Program-made: the position numbers and the translations under genes | Shown: positions 28,901 to 40,900 of the stretch, in pieces | Layout of the letters: the number at the start of each line of letters is the position of its first letter | How positions within the stretch are numbered: the stretch's first letter is position 1 | Notes under the pieces: model-generated | What the model saw: only the letters and a program-made list of their open reading frames with translations | Told to the model about the DNA's origin: nothing | The model's database searches: none | DNA from: Nilaparvata lugens | Taxonomy: Eukaryota > Arthropoda > Insecta > Hemiptera > Delphacidae | Length of the DNA stretch: 64,000 bases | Assembly: GCF_014356525.2 (NCBI RefSeq) | Contig: NC_052507.1 | Coordinates: 5,899,561 to 5,963,560, forward strand | Direction of reading: 5' to 3'

Positions 28901-31900
28901 TTTGCAACATGGCAACGCAAAATACTTAGTAGGTTATATGGAGCAACAGTGCAGCAAAATCAAAATGAAGTTGGTAACAGTGACTGCTGTGGCTGCTATA
29001 GTGAGCAGAGGTGCAACGAAGCACAACGCGCTAATTATTATTCATTATATATTATAACCAAGGACAACGAGGACTTTAGGATTTTAGGATTAAGGTTTTT
29101 ATCAATAATAAAATTACACAGAAAAACATTTGATGCATTTCAGGCAATTTTACCCATAATTACCCACTTTTCATATTCAATGGTAACTGTAGGAAAAACT
29201 TAATGTGAAATACGTGCGCAAAGTTCCTCTGCTGCACTCAAGAAACCATTCCGCCCTCGCCTACGGCTCGGGCGTAAACGTTTCTTTCGGTGCAGCAAAC
29301 TGTCACTTTGCGCACTAGTTGCACAAATAACTATTAACGCATCATCACGTCTGAAATACTGGACTGATTAACTTGAAATTTTGCATATAGATTCTTAATT
29401 AACCGAGGATGGTTATAGACCTATTTTCAATTCTTCAAGATTTTATTAAGTAGTTTTAAAATAGACCCTTGCGGGGCACGGGTTACCTACTAGTTAGTAA
29501 ATAAAAAATGTGATACAACTTGTAAGACATGAAATTAGAAGGTACAATTAAATGATTCAGAAAATTTTACTGAGTGCTCATTTCTCCTTTAACTTTTCGT
29601 CGATCGTTGGATTCAGGGGATCGGTTACCGCTTGCAATCACAATAATACAATGAAAAATGAGCATAAAAATATATAAATATATAAATAAATGTATAGATC
29701 TAAATTAAAACAATAACAAAGTGATAAACATCATGATAATTTGTGAAAATAATCTAGGACTGAAAATTTTGTGAAGTGAACAACTAGAAGACTTAACCTA
29801 TTTTGAACAATGTGTAATCTTATCTAAATTTGGGAGAGGAATAGCACAAAGTTACCTTATTTTTTTCTCCCTAACATTTTGATGATGTACTTATTGTATA
29901 AATCAATAAAGAATAACGCCCATTTCACTCCAAAGCTGGGCCGGGCCGGGTCGAGCCGAGCGGAATCGGCCGGAGGCGGATCTAAATACGATATAAATCA
30001 CCCGAAATGCTCCCGACTAAATCCTGCATAGTTAGCGCGCACGTGTATTCCGCTCGGCTCGGCTCGGACCAGCTTTAGTGTGAAACCCCACCAAAGGTAA
30101 GGGATAGGCTTAATGAGGAGTTAATTCAAGGTTAAAGTCAGCTGTGGGAAAGATTTGGGATTGGATTACGCACCTTTAGAAGATGAACTCACTCACCTAT
30201 CCGTCTCTCAGGAACTTTCTTGGCGACCGAACTCTTCTTAACAGCCGGTTTCTCTTTATTCATCTCTTTTCTAGCTTTATCCATCTCTTTACTAAACTTC
30301 TCAATCTCTTGAATAGCCTTTTCAATCTTCTCAGTCTCCTTACTTGCCTTCTCATTACTTGCCGTCTTAGACTCACTAACTCTCTCTCTCCTTTCTCTGT
30401 CATTGTGTCTCTCTCTCCTATCTCTCTCTCTCCTTTCCCTCTCTCTCCTATCTCTGTCATCTATCTCACTGTGTCTCTCTCTCCTATCTCGCTCTCTCCT
30501 ATCTCTGTCAACTCTCTCATTGCCTCTCTCTCTCCTATCTCTGTCAACTCTCTCTCTTCTATCTCTCTCACGGCTTTGCGAGGGTGACGACGAAGCCAGC
30601 TGCTTTGGGCTGCGACGGTCGGACGAGTGATAGCGCTGCCGCGGCATCGACTTCGACGAAGAGACGCTTCTTTGTCGCGTGTCGCTTTGTCGCGTGTCGC
30701 TTTGTCGTGTGTCGCTTTGTCGCGTGTCGCTTTGTCGCGTGTCGCTTTGTCGCGTGTCAATCATTGGATTCAAGGGATCGGTTACCGCCTGCAATCAGAA
30801 TAATAGAATGAAAAATTATCATCTATACTATAATAATTCAAAAGAATGGTTTGTAAAAATATTTTTGGACTGGAAATTTTGTGGAAATCTAGAAGACATA
30901 ACCTCATTTCGGACTTTTAGGGCCGGTTTCCGAGCTCGGGATTTAGCTGAGTCCTAGACTTTGAACAGCTGGAGTCAGAAAATTGGCTTTCCAAAACGGA
31001 GCGTAGTCGCAGCTTTTATAACAGTGGTCGAGGTTTTCATTTTCTCATTTCTATAATTGGAAACGTTTCTCCTTGACGAAATTAGACATTCCTAAATAAT
31101 TCAAAATAGCTGAAACTTTACACTATTTTCTCTTTATATTATTTTGTGTTCAATTTTCTAGTTTTTTTGAAATTTAATTCAAACGTGACTATGACAATGA
31201 CTGCGACTACGCCCCGTTTTGGAAAACCAACTGTATGACTCCCGCTGTTTAAAGTCTAGGACTTAGCTAAATCCCGAGCTCGGAAACTGGCCCTTAATGT
31301 TAGGCCTACCTAAATTTGAGAGAGAAATAGTACAAGCTCTACTTAGTTTTTCTCTCCCGATCTGTGCTTCATTGCAAAAATAATAAATAAAGAATAATAA
31401 AGTAAAGAACTGGCTTATACACGCACGGGATAGAAAAATTATGTTTAACGCATCATCACGTCTGAACTACTGGACTGATTAACTTGAAATTTTGCATATA
31501 GATTCTTAATTAACCGAGGATGGTTATAGACCTATTTTCAATTCTTCAAGATTTTATTACGTCGTTTTAAAATAGACCCTTGCGGAGCACGGGTTACCTG
31601 CTAGTTAGTAAATAAAAAATGTGATACAACTTGTAAGACATGAAATTAGAAGGTACAATTAAATGATTCAGAAAACTTTACTGAGTGGTCATTTCTTCTT
31701 TAACTTTTCGTCGATCGTTGGATTCAGGGGATCGGTTACCGCTTGCAATCACAATAATACAATGAAAAATGAGCATAAAAATATATAAATATATAAATAA
31801 ATGTATAGATCTAAATTAAAACAATAACAAAGTGATAAACATCATGATAATTTGTGAAAATAATCTAGGACTGAAAATTTTGTGAAGTGAACAACTAGAA

Positions 31901-34900
31901 GACTTAACCTATTTTGAACAATGTGTAATCTTATCTAAATTTGGGAGAGGAATAGCACAAAGTTACCTTATTTTTTTCTCTCCCTAACATTTTGATGATG
32001 TACTTATTGTATAAATCAATAAAGAATAACGCCCATTTCACTCCAAAGCTGGGCCGGGCCGGGTCGAGCCGAGCGGAATCGGCCGGAGGCGGATCTAAAT
32101 ACGATATAAATCCCCCGAAATGCTCCCGACTAAATCCTGCATAGTTAGCGCGCACGTGTATTCCGCTCGGCTCGGCTCGGACCAGCTTTAGTGTGAAACC
32201 CCACCAGAGGTAAGGGATAGGCTTAATGAGGAGTTAATTCAAGGTTAAAGTCAGCTGTGGGAAAGATTTGGGATTGGATTTGAGCTTTTAAATGATAATA
32301 TGCTAGTATTATTCAGATCGTAAGGCCAATTGATTATTATCTTATCGTTTCTATGCAAATACAGATATAATCAGCTGATGAAAAGTGGAATTCACGTATT
32401 CGTGGAACGTAAATCTGTACGCACCTTTAGAAGATGAACTCACTCACCTATCCGTCTCTCAGGAACTTTCTTGGCGACCGAACTCTTCTTAACAGCCGGT
32501 TTCTCTTTATTCATCTCTTTTCTAGCTTTATCCATCTCTTTACTAAACTTCTCAATCTCTTGAATAGCCTTTTCAATCTTCTCAGTCTCCTTACTTGCCT
32601 TCTCATTCTCATTACTTGCCGTCTTAGACTCACTAACTCTCTCTCTCCTTTCTCTGTCACTGTGTCTCTCTCTCCTATCTCTCTCTCTCCTTTCCCTCTC
32701 TCTCCTATCTCTGTCATCTATCTCACTGTGTCTCTCTCTCCTATCTCGCTCTCTCCTATCTCTGTCAACTCTCTCATTGCCTCTCTCTCTCCTATCTCTG
32801 TCAACTCTCTCTCTTCTATCTCTCTCACGGCTTTGCGAGGGTGACGACGAAGCCAGCTGCTTTGGGCTGCGACGGTCGGACGAGTGATAGCGCTGACGCG
32901 GCATCGACTTCGACGAAGAGACGCTTCTTTGTCGCGTGTCGCTTTGTCGCGTGTCGCTTTGTCGTGTGTCGCTTTGCCGCGTGTCGCTTTGTCGTGTGTC
33001 AATCATTGGATTCAAGGGATCGGTTACCGCCTGCAATCAGAATAATAGAATGAAAAATTATCATCTATACTATAATAATTCAAAAGAATGGTTTGTGTAA
33101 ATATTTTTGGACTGGAAATTTTGTGGAAATCTAGGAGACATAACCTCATTTCGGACTTTAAGGGCCGGTTTCCGAGCTCGGGATTTAGCTAAGTCCTAGA
33201 CTTTGAACAGCTGGAGTCAGAAAATTGGCTTTCCAAAACGGAGCGTAGTCGCAGCTTTTATAACAGTGGTCGTGGTTTTCATTTTCTCATTTCTATAATT
33301 GGAAACGTTTCTCCTTGACGAAATTAGACATTCCTAAATAATTCAAAATAGCTGAAACTTTACACTATTTTCTCTTTATATTATTTTGTGTTCAATTTTC
33401 TAGTTTTTTGAAATTTAATTCAAACGTGACTATGACAATGACTGCGACTACGCCCCGTTTTGGAAAGCCAATTTTCTGACTCCAGCTGTTTAAAGTCTAG
33501 GACTTAGCTGAATCCCGAGCTCGGAACCCGGTCCTTAATATTACCTAAATTTGGGAGGGAAATAGTACAAGCTCTACTTACTTTTTCTCTCCCGATCTGT
33601 GCTTCATTGCAAAAAATAATAAAGTAAAGAACTGGCTTATACACGTACGGGATAGAAAAATTATGTTTGACGCATCATCACGTCTGAACTACTGGACTGA
33701 TTAACTTGAAATTTTGCATATAGATTCCTTATTAACCGAGGATGGTTATAGACCTATTTTCAATTCTTCAAGATTTTATTACGTCGTTTTAAAATAGACC
33801 CTTGCGGAGCACGGGTTACCTACTAGTTAGTAAATAAAAAATGTGATACAACTTGTAAGACATGAAATTAGAAGGTACAATTAAATGATTCAGAAAATTT
33901 TACTGAGTGCTCATTTCTTCTTTAACCTTTCGTCGATCGTTGGATTCAGGGGATCGGTTACCGCTTGCAATCACAATAATACAATGAAAAATGAGCATAA
34001 AAATATGAAATATATAAATAAATGTATAGATCTAAATTAAAACAATAACAAAGTGATAAACATCATGATAATTTGTGAAAATAATCTAGGACTGAAAATT
34101 TTGTGAAGTGAACAACTAGAAGACTTAACCTATTTTGAACAATGTGTAATCTTATCTAAATTTGGGAGAGGAATAGCACAAAGTTACCTTATTTTTTTCT
34201 CTCCCTAACATTTTGATGATGTACTTATTGTATAAATCAATAAAGAATAAGGCCCATTTCACTCCAAAGCTGGGCCGGGCCGGGTCGAGCCAAGCGGAAT
34301 CGGCCGGAGGCGGATCTAAATACGATATAAATCACCCGAAATGCTCCCGACTAAATCCTGCATAGTTAGCGCGCACGTGTATTCCGCTCGGCTCGGACCA
34401 GCTTTAGTGTGAAACCCCACCAAAGGTAAGGGATAGGCTTAATGAGGAGTTAATTCAAGGTTAAAGTCAGCTGTGGGAAAGATTTGGGATTGGATTTGAG
34501 CTTTTAAATGATAATATGCTAGTATTATTCAGATCGTAAGGCCAATTGATGGCTTAGGCTCAACTCACACTTACGCGACTCAAGTCGAGAAGAGACTGTG
34601 ACTCTGGTCTCTTCTCGACGAATCATAAGTTTTCAAATGGTGACACTCAAACCAGTCGATTCTAGTCACCGCGACCTCACGACTGTGAGACTGAGTCGAG
34701 CGTCGACTCGACATGTTGGTTGAGCCTCGACTTGAGTTGCGTAGTACCGTGCATTTTTAATGAAAGTCAGGTTATGTTTTATGAAAGTGATGTTTTATCA
34801 TTATAATGACAGTATTTAATTAGCAATGGTATTGCTATCCTTGTCTATCATTCAACAAATCGGATAGCGCTTTTCTCGCTTTGCTCTGTTGCCAGATCGT

Positions 34901-37900
34901 CTTTTAACAATGGAGAAATATAATTTTATGAAATATTTAATCTTTGTTATGAAAATTCATTATGAAATCATTGAAAAATATAATTTCTTGCTTGATAAAA
35001 TATAATTTATTATTTTAAACGAGAATGAACAGTTGATATTACATCAATAAACCGGTATCAGTTACACTCCATAGAAGGCATTGACAAGACAGAGGATCGG
35101 CTACGTTTTTCTCCTATCTTTCTCCACTGCCATTATAACGTGGACCTCACTATAGTATGGATATGGATATATAGTGAGGTCCACGTTATAATGACAGTAT
35201 TTGATCAACTTTGGTTTTGCTATCCTTGTCTATCATTCGACAAAGCCGGTGGTGCTATCCTTTTCTAGGTCCACAACGGTATCAATTATGTTTTTGACAG
35301 TGTAGAAATATGATTAATTTATGCAGAGAATCGGCATCGCTATTCTTCTATCTTTATCCACTGTCATTATAACGTGGACCTCACTATAGTAACCTATAAG
35401 GTTGCAGGTCGCTCTCTATGTGGTCGGACCCTAAAGCTGCGTTTACACCAAATTTATTAACATAAAGGTAAATAACTTAATCCTTATAGATTCTGTCAGA
35501 TTGAACACGACTCATCATACACATGATGAACATATGTGTTTGTCAAGACACATTGAGAAGAAGAAAAGATCCCTGCAAAGGTTTAACCTGAGCGCAGGAA
35601 TGAGTCGCTATAAATAACATAATAACAATATCGAGGGAAACAGGATGTTGAAAAACTACTCTATAAAATGAAAGAAATTAATATTAAATATACAGACAGT
35701 TAAAGTTAATTGCAATAATTCGTGAAAATAGAAATGTACAAAATATAAATTACAAATATTGAACAGCAGCACAACTCATGATTATAAAATGATGATAATC
35801 ATAGCATATAATTTATGTAAACAGTATCCACTATGCTTAGCATATTGAAATTTATATACAATATAAAAAGAAATGGAAAATCACGTAGTTTAATTCATGA
35901 ATCAGTTCAAAGAACATTGAAAATAAGAGGGAAAGGTATTCACTACAAAAGAATACATTATTCAATAGTTACAAAAAAGTTTGATATTTGTTATTTCTGA
36001 AGGTTATTATAACTTTGGAAGGAGAAAATCTTTGATCAATACAGAAAGTATAGGATCTATAGTAAATGAATTTTACTTGTATCAAAATAGTTTTTCATTG
36101 AGCTTGAATGCTACAATACATTTATCCAATTCATGCCTAGTTCTACTGTTTAATCTGAAATTGACAAAATCAAAAGGTATATGATTCAGTAGTATTTTGG
36201 CTACTAAGACAAACTGCCTACAGCACACGTCCAACACTGTACGATCATTCTGAAAAGTAATGCTAGATGGTCTCAAATCATACATAGTCTCTCGAAGTCT
36301 GAAGTTATTTTTGTTTTTTATTATATATAAGAGAAGACTCTTTGTATATAATTGTCTGACAGTTAATACTTCGAACTCATTGAAAAGATCACTGCTGGGG
36401 TAACGTCTTGGTTTGGAAGTAATTGATTTGATTAAAAATTTTTCAAGTTCCGTTTAATCTAACAGAATCTATAAGGATTAAGTTATCAACATTTTGTTAA
36501 TAACTTTGTTGTAAACCCAGCTTTAGAATAGCACCTGATCGTTATTGATTAAAACTACAGCAATTTGAAAGCAGCTAACCTTCCTAATAATGACGAAATG
36601 GTCAGTATCCAGATACAGCTTGCTGTATTTCTTGGCTATATAGTTGGCATCTTCAACGGTTGCCATAGTTACGTAGCCGTAGCACTTGGGCTGGGGACGC
36701 TTAGTGTCAATAACCACCTTGGCGCGATGCACCTGAAAAACACAAAATATTCATAAAAATTCAGACTAATTCATGAATCAGTTCAAAGAACATTGAAAAT
36801 AAGAGGGAAAGGTATTCACTACAAAAGAATACATTATTCAATAGTTACAAAAAAGTTTGATATTTGTTATTTCTGAAGGTTATTATAACTTTGGAAGGAG
36901 AAAATCTTTGATCAATACAGAAAGTATAGGATCTATAGTAAATGAATTTTACTTGTATCAAAATAGTTTTTCATTGAGCTTGAATGCTACAATACATTTA
37001 TCCAATTCATGCCTAGTTCTACTGTTTAATCTGAAATTGACAAAATCAAAAGGTATATGATTCAGTAGTATTTTGGCTACAAAGACAAACTGCCTACAGC
37101 ACACGTCCAACACTGTACGATCATTCTGAAAAGTAATGCTAGATGGTCTCAAATCATACATAGTCTCTCGAAGTCTGAAGTTATTTTTGTTTTTTATTAT
37201 ATATAAGAGAAGACTCTTTGTATATAATTGTCTGACAGTTAATACTTCGAACTCATTGAAAAGATCACTGCTGGGGTAACGTCTTGGTTTGGAAGTAATT
37301 GATTTGATTAAAAATTTTTCAAGTTCCGTTTAATCTAACAGAATCTATAAGGATTAAGTTATCAACATTTTGTTAATAACTTTGTTGTAAACCCAGCTTT
37401 AGAATAGCACCTGATCGTTATTGATTAAAACTACAGCAATTTGAAAGCAGCTAACCTTCCTAATAATGACGAAATGGTCAGTATCCAGATACAGCTTGCT
37501 GTATTTCTTGGCTATATAGTTGGCATCTTCAACGGTTGCCATAGTTACGTAGCCGTAGCACTTGGGCTGGGGACGCTTAGTGTCAATAACCACCTTGGCG
37601 CGATGCACCTGAAAAACACAAAATATTCATAAAAATTCAGACTAATAGATGAATAATTCAAAAGTCCAGTAATTTAAAATGTTAGAAAGGACATTATTAT
37701 CAGCAACCGTATAAAATATTACAAAATTAAAATAATTTTTAATGATTGAATATTCAACATCTATATAATAAGAGAGAGTAGGGTTGTGTTTGTTTGTTTG
37801 TTCGTTTGTTCGCATCAAAACATTTTTCCCGGAAAAACGGGAATGATTTAGATCTCCAAATTTTGCACATAGATTCTAAAAATATCAATCTCGTGCACCT

Positions 37901-40900
37901 GGAAGCCCGAATTTTAATTTTCCTTCTAGATTTTTCAGAATTAATGTTTAAATTTCATTAATGGTACATTCGATTTCATTAAAATCACCAAATCATATGG
38001 TTGAAATTAAAAAATGAACAAAAATATCTGAATATCTGATGAATATCTGTTTCTATATTGCTTTCTACCTGAAAAACATAGTTTTGAAACTTCGTTTTCC
38101 TGATGCAATGTTTAGGCCTACACGTGGCATAGATTATTAATTTTTCAGCTAGAACAATTTTTGAGACAAAGTGCTAAATAAACGTCTACAGTTTCATCAA
38201 TGCTGTATCGGCAATATGAAAACGCATGCAGTTAATATGTCTTTGAATGAAGGTGTTGTTATTTACATAAAGAAATTATTTTCTTCCATTTTTATTTAAT
38301 TAAAATTTCAAAATTATTCGAGCCCTGATAGAATGACTGACTCACTGTACAGTCAGTCGGAAATTTCAATATTGGAATGAGGGGAATTTTGGCAAGCTGA
38401 GCAAAAAAATAAGGTCATATGCACCTTTTCGTTATATCTTTAAATGAAAAATGAGTTTTGTGGGTTGTCAAAACTCCCTCTGAAAGGAAAACTATTCAAC
38501 TTATTCTATCTGTTAGTAAAATAACAATGATCATCCATCCATGTATTATCTTCTATACTAAAGATAGAAGGAAATAATAAATACTATACTATAATAAAGG
38601 AAATAACTGGATTATAAACGTAGCCTATACAGATGTAAAGTATAGGGAAATTATGTTTGACGCATTATCACGTCAGAACTACTTGACTGATTAACTTGAA
38701 ATTTTGCATATAGATTCTTGCTTAAAAGAGGGTGGTTATAGACCAATTTTAAATTCTTCAAGATTTGATTACATCAAGTTTTCAGTTTGTCAAGTTTTCA
38801 ATTATTTGTCATGCTTCCAGTTTGTATGGAAGCAGCAGAAGATTTCTCTTAAAAGGGAAATTAGAAGATAGGTATAATTGGGGATCCTTTTCGAATGATA
38901 AAAACAGGTTTTTCGTCACACCCAAATTTTTTCTTTAATTGAACTTCTTTTTTTAATTGAAAGGTGGTCATACTGATTTACTTGAAATACAGCATATAAA
39001 TTCTTAATCAACCGAGGATTCTTATAGGCCTATTTTGAATTCTTCTAAATTTCATCAAGTTTTAAGAAAGACCCTTGCGAAGCACGGGATACCTGCTAGT
39101 AAATATATAAGTTGAATAAAAATACAAAACTCAGTATCATTTTCAATTATTTTGTCTCAAGGTTCCGACATTAATGCCATTTTCAAGTCTTGACTTGGCA
39201 TTATGGCATTAATATTGGAAACATTTTGTGACAAAATAATTTAAAAGGGTACTGAAATTCAGTGGTGGATCTACGGGGGGGGCTTTCGGGCTCAAGCCCC
39301 ACCCAAAAACGCCTTTTTTTTTGTAAGAATGTAATTTTATACAAATATAATTAGTTTGAAGCTGGTAAAGTATATTCATTGGCAAGAATGACCTAATTCC
39401 ACTACTACGTCTTCAATTGTATGATATCCGTTAACGTTTTAATACTTTGTATAATATCTTAGTTACATTTACATTGCCTGCCCGCTCCGTTTATCTGGTT
39501 TCATTGAAACAAACGCGCACTATAGGACTTTGGAGTCCTATCATCCTTCCCTCCAGTTTGGATCTTTTTTTTTTGTTTTTTATCATCCAGTCCTTGATCG
39601 AGTGATTAACTGGCGTATGCTTTTCACAGGTAATTGAAAAGTTTGCTCAAAAGCACACAAGGCGTTTACAGTTCCTGTACAGTGACTAGCGATGAATGAC
39701 AGTATTAATTCTCAGACCATCACTTCAAGTCTCCAAACAAAAGTTCCAACTGTGTCCCCATCATTATTTATTCATCTCCAGGCAGTAGAACTATTTCGAA
39801 ATATTAAATGTACGATGTACTTAAAAATAAATCCTTTTCATATTTTTTATCTGTCTTTTATTAACTTTAATGTATTTCATTATTAAATAAATAAACAAAA
39901 CATCCTGAAAACTTTTACTGTGAAACACACGTTTTTACTCCATAAAACTTCAACAATTAACTTCATTAAATGTAAGCCCTTTCACAAAATTTTCCCCTGT
40001 TCAGTCCCCTCCCCCCAAAATAAAATTCTAGATCCGCCACTGCTGAAATTTATATTTGTATTTATATTAAAAGAAACCATTAAAAATACAATCAACATAA
40101 ATATGTATAATAATATGTTTGCTCTAATGTCAATATTTTTTTTTGCAGTAGCAGAAGTCTTCGGGGTGATTTACAGCATTTATACTCTGTCCAAATTGGC
40201 ATGAGCGCTGAAAGATTAAGCCGACCCTCGCTCCCCCACGCGCATGCACACACGCCCGGCTTACCTGCGCCATTGATATACTATGTATACTTCGTAGTAT
40301 ACAGGTAGGCAGACCGTCCCTTTACTCACACACACAAAAGAAGACTGCGCTTGTGTGTGTGAGTAGTAGAAGGGTCGGCATAATCCTTCAGAGCTCATGC
40401 CAATTTGGACAGAGTATAATTTGGATTTTTATTTAATGGTTATTATTAATTCATTAGTTTTTTAATAAAAGCAATAGCTCAGTAATTTTCATCTGTACAT
40501 TTTGATTCTTACTGCAGGAAAAGAACTTCGCAATACCTTTTAAAGTCTACTTGAATTGACTGAATGTCAGCCATAGTAGTTTTGCAGAGGTGTCTTTAGT
40601 TTGAGTTAGAAGAAAATGAATTATTTTACTCACCTTTCCATACTTGGAGATCAGAGTTTTCAATTCAATGGCCGGAGTATCAGTTCGCAGATTCTTCACC
40701 CATAGACTTCTGTTTGCGGCTGAAAAAATACAATAAATTCCATGGTATACTTTATCTTATAGTTTGATGTTGTTTCAAGAACTTGTATAGTATGGTATGG
40801 GACTTGTATACAGAGAGAGTCATATGTATGGGAACCCTTCAATAAGTTGGAAACTGTTTTAGATATTATAATACTGCAACTTTCAGGATAAGTTATTGGT

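Larger units (their letters stand above)
27391..34550. repeat. Tandem triplication of a 2.2-2.8 kb exon-containing unit
   Basis: Unit A 27391-30168, unit B 30169-32334, unit C 32338-34550. Each holds the RS/DE exon, a CGAGCTCGG-family MITE, a Helitron-like repeat end, a relic of the exon start, and a GC-rich inverted repeat ending ccagctttagtgtgaa. Unit B lacks the first ~80 bp and unit A lacks the last ~60 bp. Copies are highly similar, so the event is recent or homogenised. Confidence 0.92.
35891..37642. repeat. Tandem duplication, 2 x 876 bp, containing the RRM exon
   Basis: Unit 1 is 35891-36766 and unit 2 is 36767-37642. Each starts taattcatgaatcagttc. The right flank after unit 2 (actaatagatg) shares actaat with the junction, suggesting short homology at the break. 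The left break lies inside a 1.1-kb inverted-repeat element (35431-36526), so the second unit carries only its right part. Confidence 0.92.

Noticed and set aside
28820..29203. 127-codon open frame in the unit A insertion
   Set aside because: No known domain; the insertion is repeat-like and absent from units B and C.
30183..30630. Long plus-strand open frames rich in Leu/Ser through the RS/DE exon copies
   Set aside because: They are complements of the RDRRER-type repeats; the minus strand has splice sites, matching phases and family likeness.
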